DNA of 64,000 bases, from assembly GCF_018968705.1 (NCBI RefSeq), contig NZ_CP076668.1, positions 2,801,001-2,865,000 on the forward strand, given 5' to 3'. The position numbers and the translations under genes are program-made. This document shows positions 1 through 7,507 of this stretch, in pieces. The notes below the pieces were generated by a model, which ran no database searches, was not told the origin of the DNA, and saw only the letters and a list, made by a program, of their open reading frames with translations. The stretch comes from Pseudomonas lijiangensis. Its GTDB lineage: Bacteria; Pseudomonadota; Gammaproteobacteria; Pseudomonadales; Pseudomonadaceae. Positions within the stretch are counted from its first letter, which is position 1, and every line of letters begins with the position of its first letter.

Positions 1-25
1 CGTTGGCCAAATAGAATGGATGTTT

Positions 26-76
26 TTCGCGAATGAATTCGCTCCCACAAGTGTGGGAGCTGGATTTATCCGCGAA
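26..76. repeat. REP/REPIN-like palindrome
   Basis: The left arm TTCGCGAATGAATTCGCTCC runs into a short inverted repeat (CTCCCACA...TGTGGGAG), and the right arm ends in a degenerate CGCGAA. The same core recurs at 3349-3425 and 11218-11275, so this is a dispersed Pseudomonas REP family. It lies outside genes, upstream of the TonB-dependent receptor. Confidence 0.8.
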
Positions 77-335
77 AGCCCCATGTAACTGTTGCCTGTC
101 CAACAACTAATGTTGCAAGGGAAACAGTGTTTAAAGCCGATATAACCTAAGTGTTATTGGTTCTTTGGCATTGAATGCCGCCTCGTCTAATGTCCTGTCT
201 TCAAAGGGTTTTATTGGCTCTTTGTGTCTTGTTTGCATTGATCTTGCTACTTGCCCGAATTTAAGAATTACAGCAGAAAGCCGCTGCAACGCTTGCTTGT
301 CGGCAGGTATTTCTGCGCCCCAAAGGAGCCGTTCC
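77..335. other. Leader region of the TonB-dependent receptor gene
   Basis: There is no supported gene here. The region is AT-richer than its surroundings and contains an imperfect direct repeat, TTATTGG(T/C)TCTTTG, at 154-167 and 211-224, each copy followed by GCATTGA. I could not identify a convincing sigma-70 promoter or Fur box. The Shine-Dalgarno AAGGAG at 323-328 belongs to the receptor start at 336. The reading frame stays open upstream to 165, but a longer protein would have no signal peptide at its N-terminus. Confidence 0.5.
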
Positions 336-2723
336 ATGTATTACCGCTCACGGTCACTGCTGGCTGCCGCTGTGGTGGCGGCAATGACACAACTTCCTGC
401 GCAAGCCGAAGAAACTTCCCCGAGTGCTGATGACGAAACGCGTCTTGGTGCGGTACTGGTGACCGGTACGCGAGGCAAGGCCCGTACCGTACTGGATTCA
501 CCCGTGCCGGTGGACGTACTGACCGCCGATGATCTCAAGTCCGCAGGGGCGGGCGGCGGTGAATTGGGGCAGGCATTGCAGACGCTATTGCCGTCATTCA
601 GTTTTCCCCGCCAGTCCAACTCCGGCGGTGCGGACCATGTCAGGGCCGCGCAGTTGCGGGGCATGAGTCCCGATCAGGTGCTGGTTCTGGTGAACGGCAA
701 ACGTCGCCATACCTCGGCGCTGGTCAACGACTCCTCCAAGATCGGCCGCGGCACCGCGCCGGTGGACTTCAACTCGATCCCCATCAGTGCCATCAAACGC
801 ATCGAAGTGCTGCGTGACGGAGCCGGTGCGCAATATGGCTCTGACGCCATTGCCGGGGTGATCAACATCATCCTCGACGATGCACCCGAGGGGGGCGAGG
901 TTTCGACCACTTATGGCGCCTATCACACGCACCAGGACGCCATCGGCAAGACCACCACGGATGGCCGCAACTCGCTGACGACGGCCAAGATCGGTACACG
1001 GCTGGGGGAAGAGGGTGGCTTCATCCGTGGCGGTACCGAATACAAGGATCGTGACCCGACCAACCGGGCCGGTTTCGACGGTTTTGCCGATACACCGGGT
1101 CAGCGCAACTATGTGATGGGCGACGGCGTGGCACGGGATATCAATGCCTGGTTCAACAGCGAACTGCCGCTGGGCAACGGCAAGGCCTATTCATTTGGTA
1201 CTTACAACGAACGGCACACCACGGGGGCGGAGTTTTATCGCTATCCGAGCGAGCAGCCGCAGTTCTATCCCGACGGCTATCTGCCGCAGTCATTGGGTGA
1301 CAACAAGGATCTTTCGGCCACTGTCGGTTTCAAAGGCCTGATCGGCGAGCAGTGGGACTTCGACAGCAGCCTGACTCACGGCCGCAACCATTTTGAATCC
1401 GCGACCCAACGCACCCTCAACGTGGCCCTTGGAGCCGACTCGCCGACCCGCTTCGATACCGGAACCTACGAACTGCGCCAGACCACCGCCAACCTGGATT
1501 TCACTCGAGAGCTGCGCCTGGCAGGTCGTCCTTTCGTGCTCGCACTGGGCAGCGAATATCGCTACGAAAATTACCTGACCTATGCAGGTGACGAAGCTTC
1601 GTATTTCGGCACCGGAGCCGATGGCGCCAACGGCCTGCGCCCGAGCGAAGAAGTGGACCTGGACCGCAATGTATTCGGCACCTACGCCGAATTGTCCGGC
1701 GACCTGACCGACCGGCTGTTTGTCGATGCCGCCACTCGCTGGGAGCGTTATGACGATGCGGGCAGCAAGCTCACTGGCAAACTGAGCGGCCGCTACCGCC
1801 TGACCGAACAACTGGCCTTGCGCGGCGCTGTCTCCAACAACTTCCGGGCGCCTTCACTGGCGCAGGTGGGCTTCCAGAACACCACCAGCAATTTCGGCAC
1901 CGGCGGTACGCTGACCGATATCCGGGTGCTGTCAGTCAACGATCCGATTGCCCGCGCCCTGGGTGCCGAAGATCTGAAACCGGAAACCTCGAAGAACTTC
2001 AGCCTCGGCCTGACGGCGCAGTTGAGTGAGCGTTTCGATGCGTCCTTCGATGTGTTCCGCATTGACGTCAAAGACCGTATTACCTTGTCTCAGCGCATCG
2101 GCAGTGATGCGCTGGAGCAGTACATCAACGATAACCTCGGTGTCGCCGGGGTTCATGATGTGAACTTCTTTACCAATGCCGCCGACACCCGCACCGACGG
2201 CGCCGAACTGGTACTCAACTACCGCCAGCCATGGCTGGACGGGCAACTGGCCCTGACCACGGCTTACACCTGGAACGACACCAAAGTCACCAAGACCAAA
2301 GGCACGCCTTCGCAGCTCAGCAACCTGGGCATTGGAAGCGATGCGCTGGTGGGCGTCGAAGAACGCAATACCCTGACCGATGCGGCTCCCAAGGATCGCT
2401 TCGTACTTTCCGCCAACTGGGCCAGTCAACACTGGGGCCTGCTCGGTCGCCTGACGCGCCAGGGCAAGACCACCCGGGTATTCGATTTCGGAGATTCCCA
2501 ACCTGAGCAGACCTATGACGCGGTCTGGCAACTGGATGCCGAGGTGCAATACAAGTTCACGCCAACATTCGATATTGCCCTGGGTGGCAACAACCTGACT
2601 GACCAATATCCGGAGCGCTCCAGCTCCGAGATCAACTATGGCGGCAACCTGCCGTATGACGTGTTGTCACCGGTTGGAACCAATGGCGCGTATTACTACG
2701 CCAGGGTGACTTACGGATTCTGA
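336..2723 (+). CDS. TonB-dependent outer-membrane receptor
   Basis: A 795-residue TonB-dependent receptor for high-affinity uptake of a metal chelate or similar ligand across the outer membrane. The ATG at 336 is preferred because AAGGAG lies at 323-328 and the protein then begins with a Sec signal peptide (about residues 1-24, cleavage after AQA). A TonB-box-like stretch (GAVLVTGTR) follows, then the plug domain (about residues 35-190) with LRGMSPDQVLVLVNGKRR and the conserved VLRDGAGAQYGSDAIAGVINI-type segment. The remainder is the 22-strand beta-barrel, ending YARVTYGF with the terminal Phe expected for BAM insertion. The length is normal for the family. The ligand cannot be named from sequence. 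A functional tie to the peptide cluster 9 kb away is not evident; iron or a small organic chelate is the usual default. Confidence 0.9.
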   Translation: MYYRSRSLLAAAVVAAMTQLPAQAEETSPSADDETRLGAVLVTGTRGKARTVLDSPVPVDVLTADDLKSAGAGGGELGQALQTLLPSFSFPRQSNSGGADHVRAAQLRGMSPDQVLVLVNGKRRHTSALVNDSSKIGRGTAPVDFNSIPISAIKRIEVLRDGAGAQYGSDAIAGVINIILDDAPEGGEVSTTYGAYHTHQDAIGKTTTDGRNSLTTAKIGTRLGEEGGFIRGGTEYKDRDPTNRAGFDGFADTPGQRNYVMGDGVARDINAWFNSELPLGNGKAYSFGTYNERHTTGAEFYRYPSEQPQFYPDGYLPQSLGDNKDLSATVGFKGLIGEQWDFDSSLTHGRNHFESATQRTLNVALGADSPTRFDTGTYELRQTTANLDFTRELRLAGRPFVLALGSEYRYENYLTYAGDEASYFGTGADGANGLRPSEEVDLDRNVFGTYAELSGDLTDRLFVDAATRWERYDDAGSKLTGKLSGRYRLTEQLALRGAVSNNFRAPSLAQVGFQNTTSNFGTGGTLTDIRVLSVNDPIARALGAEDLKPETSKNFSLGLTAQLSERFDASFDVFRIDVKDRITLSQRIGSDALEQYINDNLGVAGVHDVNFFTNAADTRTDGAELVLNYRQPWLDGQLALTTAYTWNDTKVTKTKGTPSQLSNLGIGSDALVGVEERNTLTDAAPKDRFVLSANWASQHWGLLGRLTRQGKTTRVFDFGDSQPEQTYDAVWQLDAEVQYKFTPTFDIALGGNNLTDQYPERSSSEINYGGNLPYDVLSPVGTNGAYYYARVTYGF

Positions 2724-2737
2724 AGAGTTGTGACTGG

Positions 2738-2770
2738 AAACGCCGCCTTCTACGGGCGGCGTTTTTGTTT
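2738..2770 (+). terminator. Rho-independent terminator, probably bidirectional
   Basis: A stem AAACGCCGCC (2738-2747) pairs perfectly with GGCGGCGTTT (2755-2764) around a 7-nt loop and is followed by a T-rich tract to 2770. It sits 14 nt after the receptor stop and overlaps the end of the convergent DUF3574 gene, so it probably serves both. Confidence 0.9.
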
Positions 2771-3230
2771 AAAAGGAAATCTCTGCCGGTTGCGACAAGC
2801 GTAAAACCGAAAGATCGCCGGTCACGCGCTTCCAGGCCAGGCGAATGGCCTCGATGTTCTCGCGATTTTTTGCAGTATTTTCGTGGAGAATCACGATCAC
2901 CCGGGTATTCAGCCGCTCCGGTTGTGTAGCGCCTTTATCCCGCCATTGGCCGTAGGCATCCAGAGTCGTAAAGCCATCGGGGAAACGTGGCGTGACTTCC
3001 TTGTCGAGAAACGCCCGCCAGCGCGCCACATTGTCCTGATCCTTCTCGCTGCCCAGCAAACCCAGCGAAAAATACAATTCCGTGCGCAACCATATCGCCT
3101 GCGGCGGACGACCGCTATCGCCCTGCAAGGTGGAAGTGCCTGGATCAGTCGTATGAACGGGAAGAGCGGGAGACGCGGAACAACCGACCAGCAGCATAAA
3201 CAGGCCGGGTAGTAACAGGCGTGGCAACAT
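2769..3230 (-). CDS. DUF3574 family lipoprotein
   Basis: A 153-residue predicted lipoprotein. The start at 3230 (MLPRLLLPG) is chosen over an in-frame ATG at 3251 because AGGA sits 7 nt upstream of it and it begins the hydrophobic signal directly. The signal ends in the lipobox LVGC, so the mature protein would start at Cys. The body has the DUF3574 pattern ELYFSLG...WRAFLDKEVTPRFPDGFTTLDAYGQWRD, then a predicted strand with RVIVILHE. The family has no established biochemical function. It converges on the TonB-dependent receptor and shares its terminator. Nothing links it to peptide synthesis. Confidence 0.8.
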   Translation of the reverse strand: MLPRLLLPGLFMLLVGCSASPALPVHTTDPGTSTLQGDSGRPPQAIWLRTELYFSLGLLGSEKDQDNVARWRAFLDKEVTPRFPDGFTTLDAYGQWRDKGATQPERLNTRVIVILHENTAKNRENIEAIRLAWKRVTGDLSVLRLSQPAEISF

Positions 3231-3348
3231 CAGGTATTCCTGCAGTGGCATCGATAAAGAGGCTCACTATAAGAAGCCGGGCTAATGGTTAGAAATAATA
3301 AAAAACCTGTTTCCTGAAGCAAAAAGAATAAGCAGATCCACCCCCCGG

Positions 3349-3425
3349 TAGGAGCGAATTCATTCGCGAGACGTCATTGAAGGCGATACTTCTTCAACAA
3401 CAGTTCGCGAATGAATTCGCTCCTA
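3349..3425. repeat. REPIN: inverted pair of REP palindromes
   Basis: The arms TAGGAGCGAATTCATTCGCGA (3349-3369) and its exact inverse (3404-3425 region, ending GCTCCTA) flank a spacer of about 34 nt. It begins 4 nt past the stop of the aminotransferase gene on the minus strand and may act as its transcript end or stabiliser. Confidence 0.85.
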
Positions 3426-3428
3426 CTC

Positions 3429-4745
3429 TCAATGGGCCTTGATGGCCGACGCAACCGAATCTTCAAAACGCTCCAGAACCATGCCCACTTCCTCTTCGCT
3501 GATGGTCAGTGCCGGCAGGAAGCGCAACACGGAGCTGTGGCGTCCTCCGGTTTCGATCATCAGGCCATTCTCGAAGCAATTGAGCTTGATGGCCCTTGCC
3601 AGTTGCGAGTGGCCTGGCCCGGTGCGTCCCTTTTCCTTGGGGTGAGTGACTTCGACACCGAGCATCAGACCGCGACCACGCACCTCGGCCAGTGCCGGGT
3701 AGCGTTGGGCAATGTCCTTGAGGCCGCTGGCAAGTCTTTCGCCTCGCGCTGCCGCCTGGGCTGCCAGGTTTTGTGATTGCACATGGCGGATAGTTGCAGC
3801 ACCCGCCACCATTGCAATCTGATTGCCACGGAAAGTACCCGCATGCATGCCGGCGCCCCAGGTATCCAGGTGCTCGGCAAAGACGATCACTGACATCGGA
3901 TAACCGCCACCAATGGCCTTGGACAGCACCAAAATGTCCGGGACGATTCCGGAGTGTTCAATGGCAAAGGTGCTGCCGGTACGGCCCAGACCAGTCTGTA
4001 CTTCATCGATGATCAGCAGGATTTCCTGCTCGCGGGTGATCTCGCGCAACTCGCGCAGCCAGTTTGCCGACGCCGCAATGCAGCCGCCTTCGCCCTGAAT
4101 TACTTCGACGATCACCGCCGCCGGTTTCTGCACGCCACCTTCGGGATCGCTGAGCACCGTGCGGATGTATTCGATAGACAGTTGGTCGGTCTGAGAGCCA
4201 TCGGTACCGAAGGGGCAGCGCAGTGCATAAGGGAAGGGCAGGAAGTGAGTGCCGGGGTTGACCGCACCCGCGTTGATCTTGGGCTTGAGATTACCCATGG
4301 CCGACAGGGCACCTGCGGTCATGCCGTGATAGCCGCCATGAAACGCCATCAGCGGAGTGCGCTGGGTGTAATGACGGGCCAGCTTGATGGCGGCTTCCAC
4401 AGCGTCCGAGCCGCTGGGGCCGCAGAACAGGATCTTGCTGTTATTGCGCATGGCCGCGGGCAATGTAGAGAACAGCGCCTGCACGAATTCATGCTTGGCC
4501 GGTGTGGCCAGGTCCAGGCCCTGTTGCAGTTGATCGGTATCCAGGAATTTCAATACGGCTTCGCGGACAACGGCAGGATTGTGACCCAGTGCAAGAGTGC
4601 CGGCATTGGCCAGGCAGTCAAGGTACTCACGTCCCTGGTCATCCTTGAGGCGTGAACCTTTACCGCTGACGAACAGGCGTTGGAATGTGGCCGCGTAAGT
4701 CCTTGCGTTGGATTCGACTTTTTTCAGATAGCTCAACTCTTGCAT
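3429..4745 (-). CDS. dat: Diaminobutyrate--2-oxoglutarate aminotransferase (class III, Dat-like)
   Basis: A 438-residue PLP-dependent class III aminotransferase. It would convert L-aspartate 4-semialdehyde plus glutamate to L-2,4-diaminobutyrate (Dab), a building block of many Pseudomonas lipopeptides. Family features are YLDCLANAGTLALGHN near the N-terminus, the PLP-phosphate site CGPSGSDA, FHGGYHGMT, DEVQTG (Asp247, pyridine-nitrogen contact) and the Schiff-base lysine Lys276 in LSKAIGGGYPM, followed by GTFRGNQ. Overall pattern and length agree with Dat enzymes rather than EctB or ornithine aminotransferases, although substrate choice within the class is hard to settle by eye. The gene is divergent from the efflux operon across 219 nt. 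No strong Shine-Dalgarno is seen before the ATG. Its location implies the peptide contains Dab, which must be added by a module beyond the window because none of the 16 seen here predicts Dab. Confidence 0.85.
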   Translation of the reverse strand: MQELSYLKKVESNARTYAATFQRLFVSGKGSRLKDDQGREYLDCLANAGTLALGHNPAVVREAVLKFLDTDQLQQGLDLATPAKHEFVQALFSTLPAAMRNNSKILFCGPSGSDAVEAAIKLARHYTQRTPLMAFHGGYHGMTAGALSAMGNLKPKINAGAVNPGTHFLPFPYALRCPFGTDGSQTDQLSIEYIRTVLSDPEGGVQKPAAVIVEVIQGEGGCIAASANWLRELREITREQEILLIIDEVQTGLGRTGSTFAIEHSGIVPDILVLSKAIGGGYPMSVIVFAEHLDTWGAGMHAGTFRGNQIAMVAGAATIRHVQSQNLAAQAAARGERLASGLKDIAQRYPALAEVRGRGLMLGVEVTHPKEKGRTGPGHSQLARAIKLNCFENGLMIETGGRHSSVLRFLPALTISEEEVGMVLERFEDSVASAIKAH

Positions 4746-4964
4746 AGTCGGTCACTCGTTTGCCTTGAGAAATGGGATCTCCTGCGAGTCGTCTGGACGC
4801 CCGCGTGATGTAGTTGGATTCTGCTGCACAGGTCATGGACCGACAATTTCCCACGGGGCAATGTCCCCGCTTTCCGCGCCAGACAGTCATTGCGTCAAAC
4901 GCTTCAATAGCGCCGTCAATGCAGCCGAGCGCCTGACCCAACGTCCAGGCATCAAGAGGACGTC
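4746..4964. promoter_or_regulatory. Divergent intergenic region between dat and the efflux operon
   Basis: 219 nt containing the 5' ends of both transcripts. AAGAGGA at 4954-4960 is the ribosome site of the outer-membrane factor gene. I see no confident -35/-10 pair or operator. Confidence 0.4.
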
Positions 4965-6398
4965 ATGGATATCTTCAAAACGGCAGCGAAACATTCACTG
5001 CCGATACTCATTGCCCTGATCACCAGCGGCTGTGTGATGGGCCCCGATTACCAGCCTCCGGCGGTCAGCATGCCCGCTCAATGGCATGCACCTTTGCCCC
5101 ATGGTGCCAGCGTCAAGGCGCTGTCCGGCTGGTGGCAGCAATTCAACGACCCGCAACTCGAACGCCTGCTGCAATGGGCCGAGGCCGACAGCCCCACGCT
5201 GGATCAGGCCCGGGCGAGCATTCTGCAGGCCCGGGCGACCCTGGCAGTGAGCGATGCCGATGCGTCACCTACGTTGCAAGGCAGCCTGTCGCGCAACCGT
5301 ACCGGCGAGCGTGAAGGCAGTACGCGACAGTCTTATTCCAGTTCATCGGCGGGTCTTGATGCCGCCTGGGAACTCGACCTCTTCGGCAAATTCCGGCGCA
5401 ATCGCGAAGCAGCGGCCAATCGTATCCAGGCTCGTGTCGATGACTGGCATGACGCACGGGTATCCCTGGCTGCCGAAGTGGCCGATGACTACGTTCAATA
5501 TCGAGGTTGTCAGCGCCTGGTCCTGGCCTATCAGGAGCAGCTCGACTCGCAACGCCAGACCGCCGAGCTCACCGGGCTGTCCCTCAGGGCCGGCTTCACT
5601 GCACCGGCCGATCTGGTTCTGACCCAGGCGTCGGCAGCCAGCAGCCAGTCGACCCTGATCAATCAGCGCAGCGAATGCGAATTGCTGCTCAAGCAACTGA
5701 CTCAACTGACCGGCAGTGATGAAAACCGGGTGCGGGAATTGCTGGGCCAGGCCCCGGCAATGTTGCCGTCGCCAGCCCGCCTGGATGTCCATTCCATTCC
5801 TGCCGACCTGATCCGCCAACGACCCGACCTGGCTTCGCGAGAGCGCGAACTGGCCGCTGCCAGCGCAGATATCGGCGTTGCCGAAGCACAGCGCTGGCCA
5901 AGTCTGAGCCTTTCCGGTTCGTTCGCCGTCGGTACCAGCAATGGTCAATTGCTGCGCAACTGGACGGTCGGACCTTTATTGTCGCTACCGCTGCTCGATG
6001 GTGGCCTTGGTCGCGCCACGGTCAAGAGTGCCGAGGCGGCCTATGACTCGGCGCTGGCGGCTTATCGGCAAACCTTGCGCACTTCCGTGGGTGAAGTGGA
6101 GCAGGCACTTGTAAGGCTCGATGCCGCACGACGTCGCGAGGCCGATGTGGAGCGGGCGACTCAGGGCTATAGCGAATACTTTCAGGCCGTGGACAAATCC
6201 TGGCAGGCCGGTGGCGTGAGCATTCTGGACCGGGAAGTGGCCCGGCGTTCTGCGTTGGATGCCCAGATCGAATTGATCACCTTGCAGCAGGAGCAGGTGC
6301 GCTACTGGATTGCACTCTATAAAGCACTGGGTGGCGGATGGCAGGACAGCCCTGAAAACCGGTCAGTTGCGCAGGCTTCGGCAGGAGAGCGATCTTGA
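4965..6398 (+). CDS. NodT-family outer-membrane factor of an RND efflux system (PseA-like)
   Basis: A 477-residue outer-membrane channel lipoprotein forming the exit duct of a tripartite efflux pump. The N-terminal signal ends in LITSGC, placing the lipidated Cys at residue 23, followed by VMGPDYQPP, the hallmark start of NodT/OprM-type factors. Two OEP repeats of about 200 residues follow, rich in Ala/Gln/Arg heptads (for example SVGEVEQALVRLDAARRRE), as expected for the periplasmic alpha-barrel. The adaptor gene starts inside the stop codon, so the two are translationally coupled. The order outer-membrane factor, adaptor, RND pump beside a lipopeptide synthetase mirrors PseABC, known from P. 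syringae to export syringomycin and syringopeptin. The transported substrate here is inferred from context. Confidence 0.88.
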   Translation: MDIFKTAAKHSLPILIALITSGCVMGPDYQPPAVSMPAQWHAPLPHGASVKALSGWWQQFNDPQLERLLQWAEADSPTLDQARASILQARATLAVSDADASPTLQGSLSRNRTGEREGSTRQSYSSSSAGLDAAWELDLFGKFRRNREAAANRIQARVDDWHDARVSLAAEVADDYVQYRGCQRLVLAYQEQLDSQRQTAELTGLSLRAGFTAPADLVLTQASAASSQSTLINQRSECELLLKQLTQLTGSDENRVRELLGQAPAMLPSPARLDVHSIPADLIRQRPDLASRERELAAASADIGVAEAQRWPSLSLSGSFAVGTSNGQLLRNWTVGPLLSLPLLDGGLGRATVKSAEAAYDSALAAYRQTLRTSVGEVEQALVRLDAARRREADVERATQGYSEYFQAVDKSWQAGGVSILDREVARRSALDAQIELITLQQEQVRYWIALYKALGGGWQDSPENRSVAQASAGERS

Positions 6399-7507
6399 GT
6401 TCCGGTCGTCGCAAGCTTGTCTGGATAGTGCTGGTACTGGGCATTGTTCTGGCGCTGGTGTGGGTGATGCGCAGTCGCCCGCAAGCCCCGGTCGTCGAGC
6501 CGGTGAACAACCTCAGCAGCCTCAGCGTCGAAGTCACCCGTGCGCAGTGGCGTCCCTGGCCTGATGAACTGACGGCAAGCGGCCGTCTCTTGCCGTGGCA
6601 GGAGGCGTTGATCAGTGCCGAAACCGGCAGCCTTCGAATCGCGAGTATCAATGCCGATATCGGCGACCGGGTACGCAAGGGGCAGGTGCTGGCCACTCTG
6701 GCTCAGGACAGCCTGCTGGCCGAGCAGAGCAGGCAGCAGGCAACCGTCGAGCAGGCCAAGGCCAATCTGCAAAAGGCACAATCCGATGTGCGCCGCGCCG
6801 AGGTGGTAGGTGTGACCGGTGTGTTGTCCGCCCAGCAAAGTGAGCAATACCGGATTGCTCTGGCCACTGCCAAGGCCGAGCTTGGCGTTGCGACAGCCGA
6901 TATGCAGAGCATTCGTATCCGTCTTGGCCAGACCCGGATCGTGGCGGTCGATGATGGCATCATCTCATCGCGTACCGCGTTGCTGGGTAACGTGGTGAAT
7001 GCCGGGACCGAACTGTTCCGGCTGGTGCGTGAAGGTCGCATCGAGTGGCAGGCCGAGCTGGATGCCCGGCAACTGCTTCAGGTCAAACCTGGGCAGCATG
7101 CACAATTGACGCTGCCCGACGGCCAGTCGGTGGCGGGTCAGGTTCGTCTGCTGTCGCCCATTCTCGATAACAACACCGGTCGGGCGTTGGTGTACGTGGC
7201 GCTTGAGTCAGGCAGTGCGGCGCGCTCCGGCATGTATGCCAGTGGCCGCATCGAGTTGCCTGCCCGACCTGCGCTGACAGTGCCGGATACTGCCGTGTTT
7301 CTGCGCGATGGCCGTTCATGGGTATTCACTGTCGGTGCGGATGAGCGCGTTGCGCAGCGTCAGGTACAGGTCGGGCGTCGCCGGGACAATGCCGTGGAAA
7401 TCGTCTCCGGGCTGGACGAGCGACAGACTATCGTGCGTTCTGGCGGCGCCTTCCTCAGTGATGGCGTCCATGTAACGCCGGTGACCGCGGGGTCTGTGCA
7501 GCCATGA
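6395..7507 (+). CDS. Periplasmic adaptor (membrane fusion protein) of RND efflux system (PseB-like)
   Basis: 370 residues linking the inner-membrane pump to the outer-membrane channel. It starts at a TTG (6395) that overlaps the upstream stop; AGGAG at 6383-6387 with 7-nt spacing supports this unusual start. It has an N-terminal membrane anchor (LVWIVLVLGIVLALVWVM). The first lipoyl half lies around residues 65-100 (ISAETGSLRIASINADIGD) and leads into an alpha-hairpin coiled coil (about residues 105-165, Gln/Ala/Glu-rich). The second lipoyl half, a beta-barrel and a membrane-proximal domain ending VVRSGGAFLSDGVHV follow. Its stop overlaps the pump start (ATGA). Architecture and length are normal for AcrA/HlyD-type adaptors. 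Confidence 0.9.
   Translation: MSSGRRKLVWIVLVLGIVLALVWVMRSRPQAPVVEPVNNLSSLSVEVTRAQWRPWPDELTASGRLLPWQEALISAETGSLRIASINADIGDRVRKGQVLATLAQDSLLAEQSRQQATVEQAKANLQKAQSDVRRAEVVGVTGVLSAQQSEQYRIALATAKAELGVATADMQSIRIRLGQTRIVAVDDGIISSRTALLGNVVNAGTELFRLVREGRIEWQAELDARQLLQVKPGQHAQLTLPDGQSVAGQVRLLSPILDNNTGRALVYVALESGSAARSGMYASGRIELPARPALTVPDTAVFLRDGRSWVFTVGADERVAQRQVQVGRRRDNAVEIVSGLDERQTIVRSGGAFLSDGVHVTPVTAGSVQP

Noticed and set aside
113..146. TTGCAA...TATAAC as a sigma-70 promoter for the TonB receptor
   Set aside because: The spacing between the hexamers is 22 nt, too long for a standard promoter.
131..337. 68-codon minus-strand frame upstream of the TonB receptor
   Set aside because: No ribosome site or recognisable motif; its internal repetition comes from the TTATTGG direct repeat. 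It would overlap the receptor leader antisense.
2883..3212. Plus-strand frame opposite the DUF3574 lipoprotein
   Set aside because: Antisense shadow; the minus-strand protein has a lipobox and family motifs.
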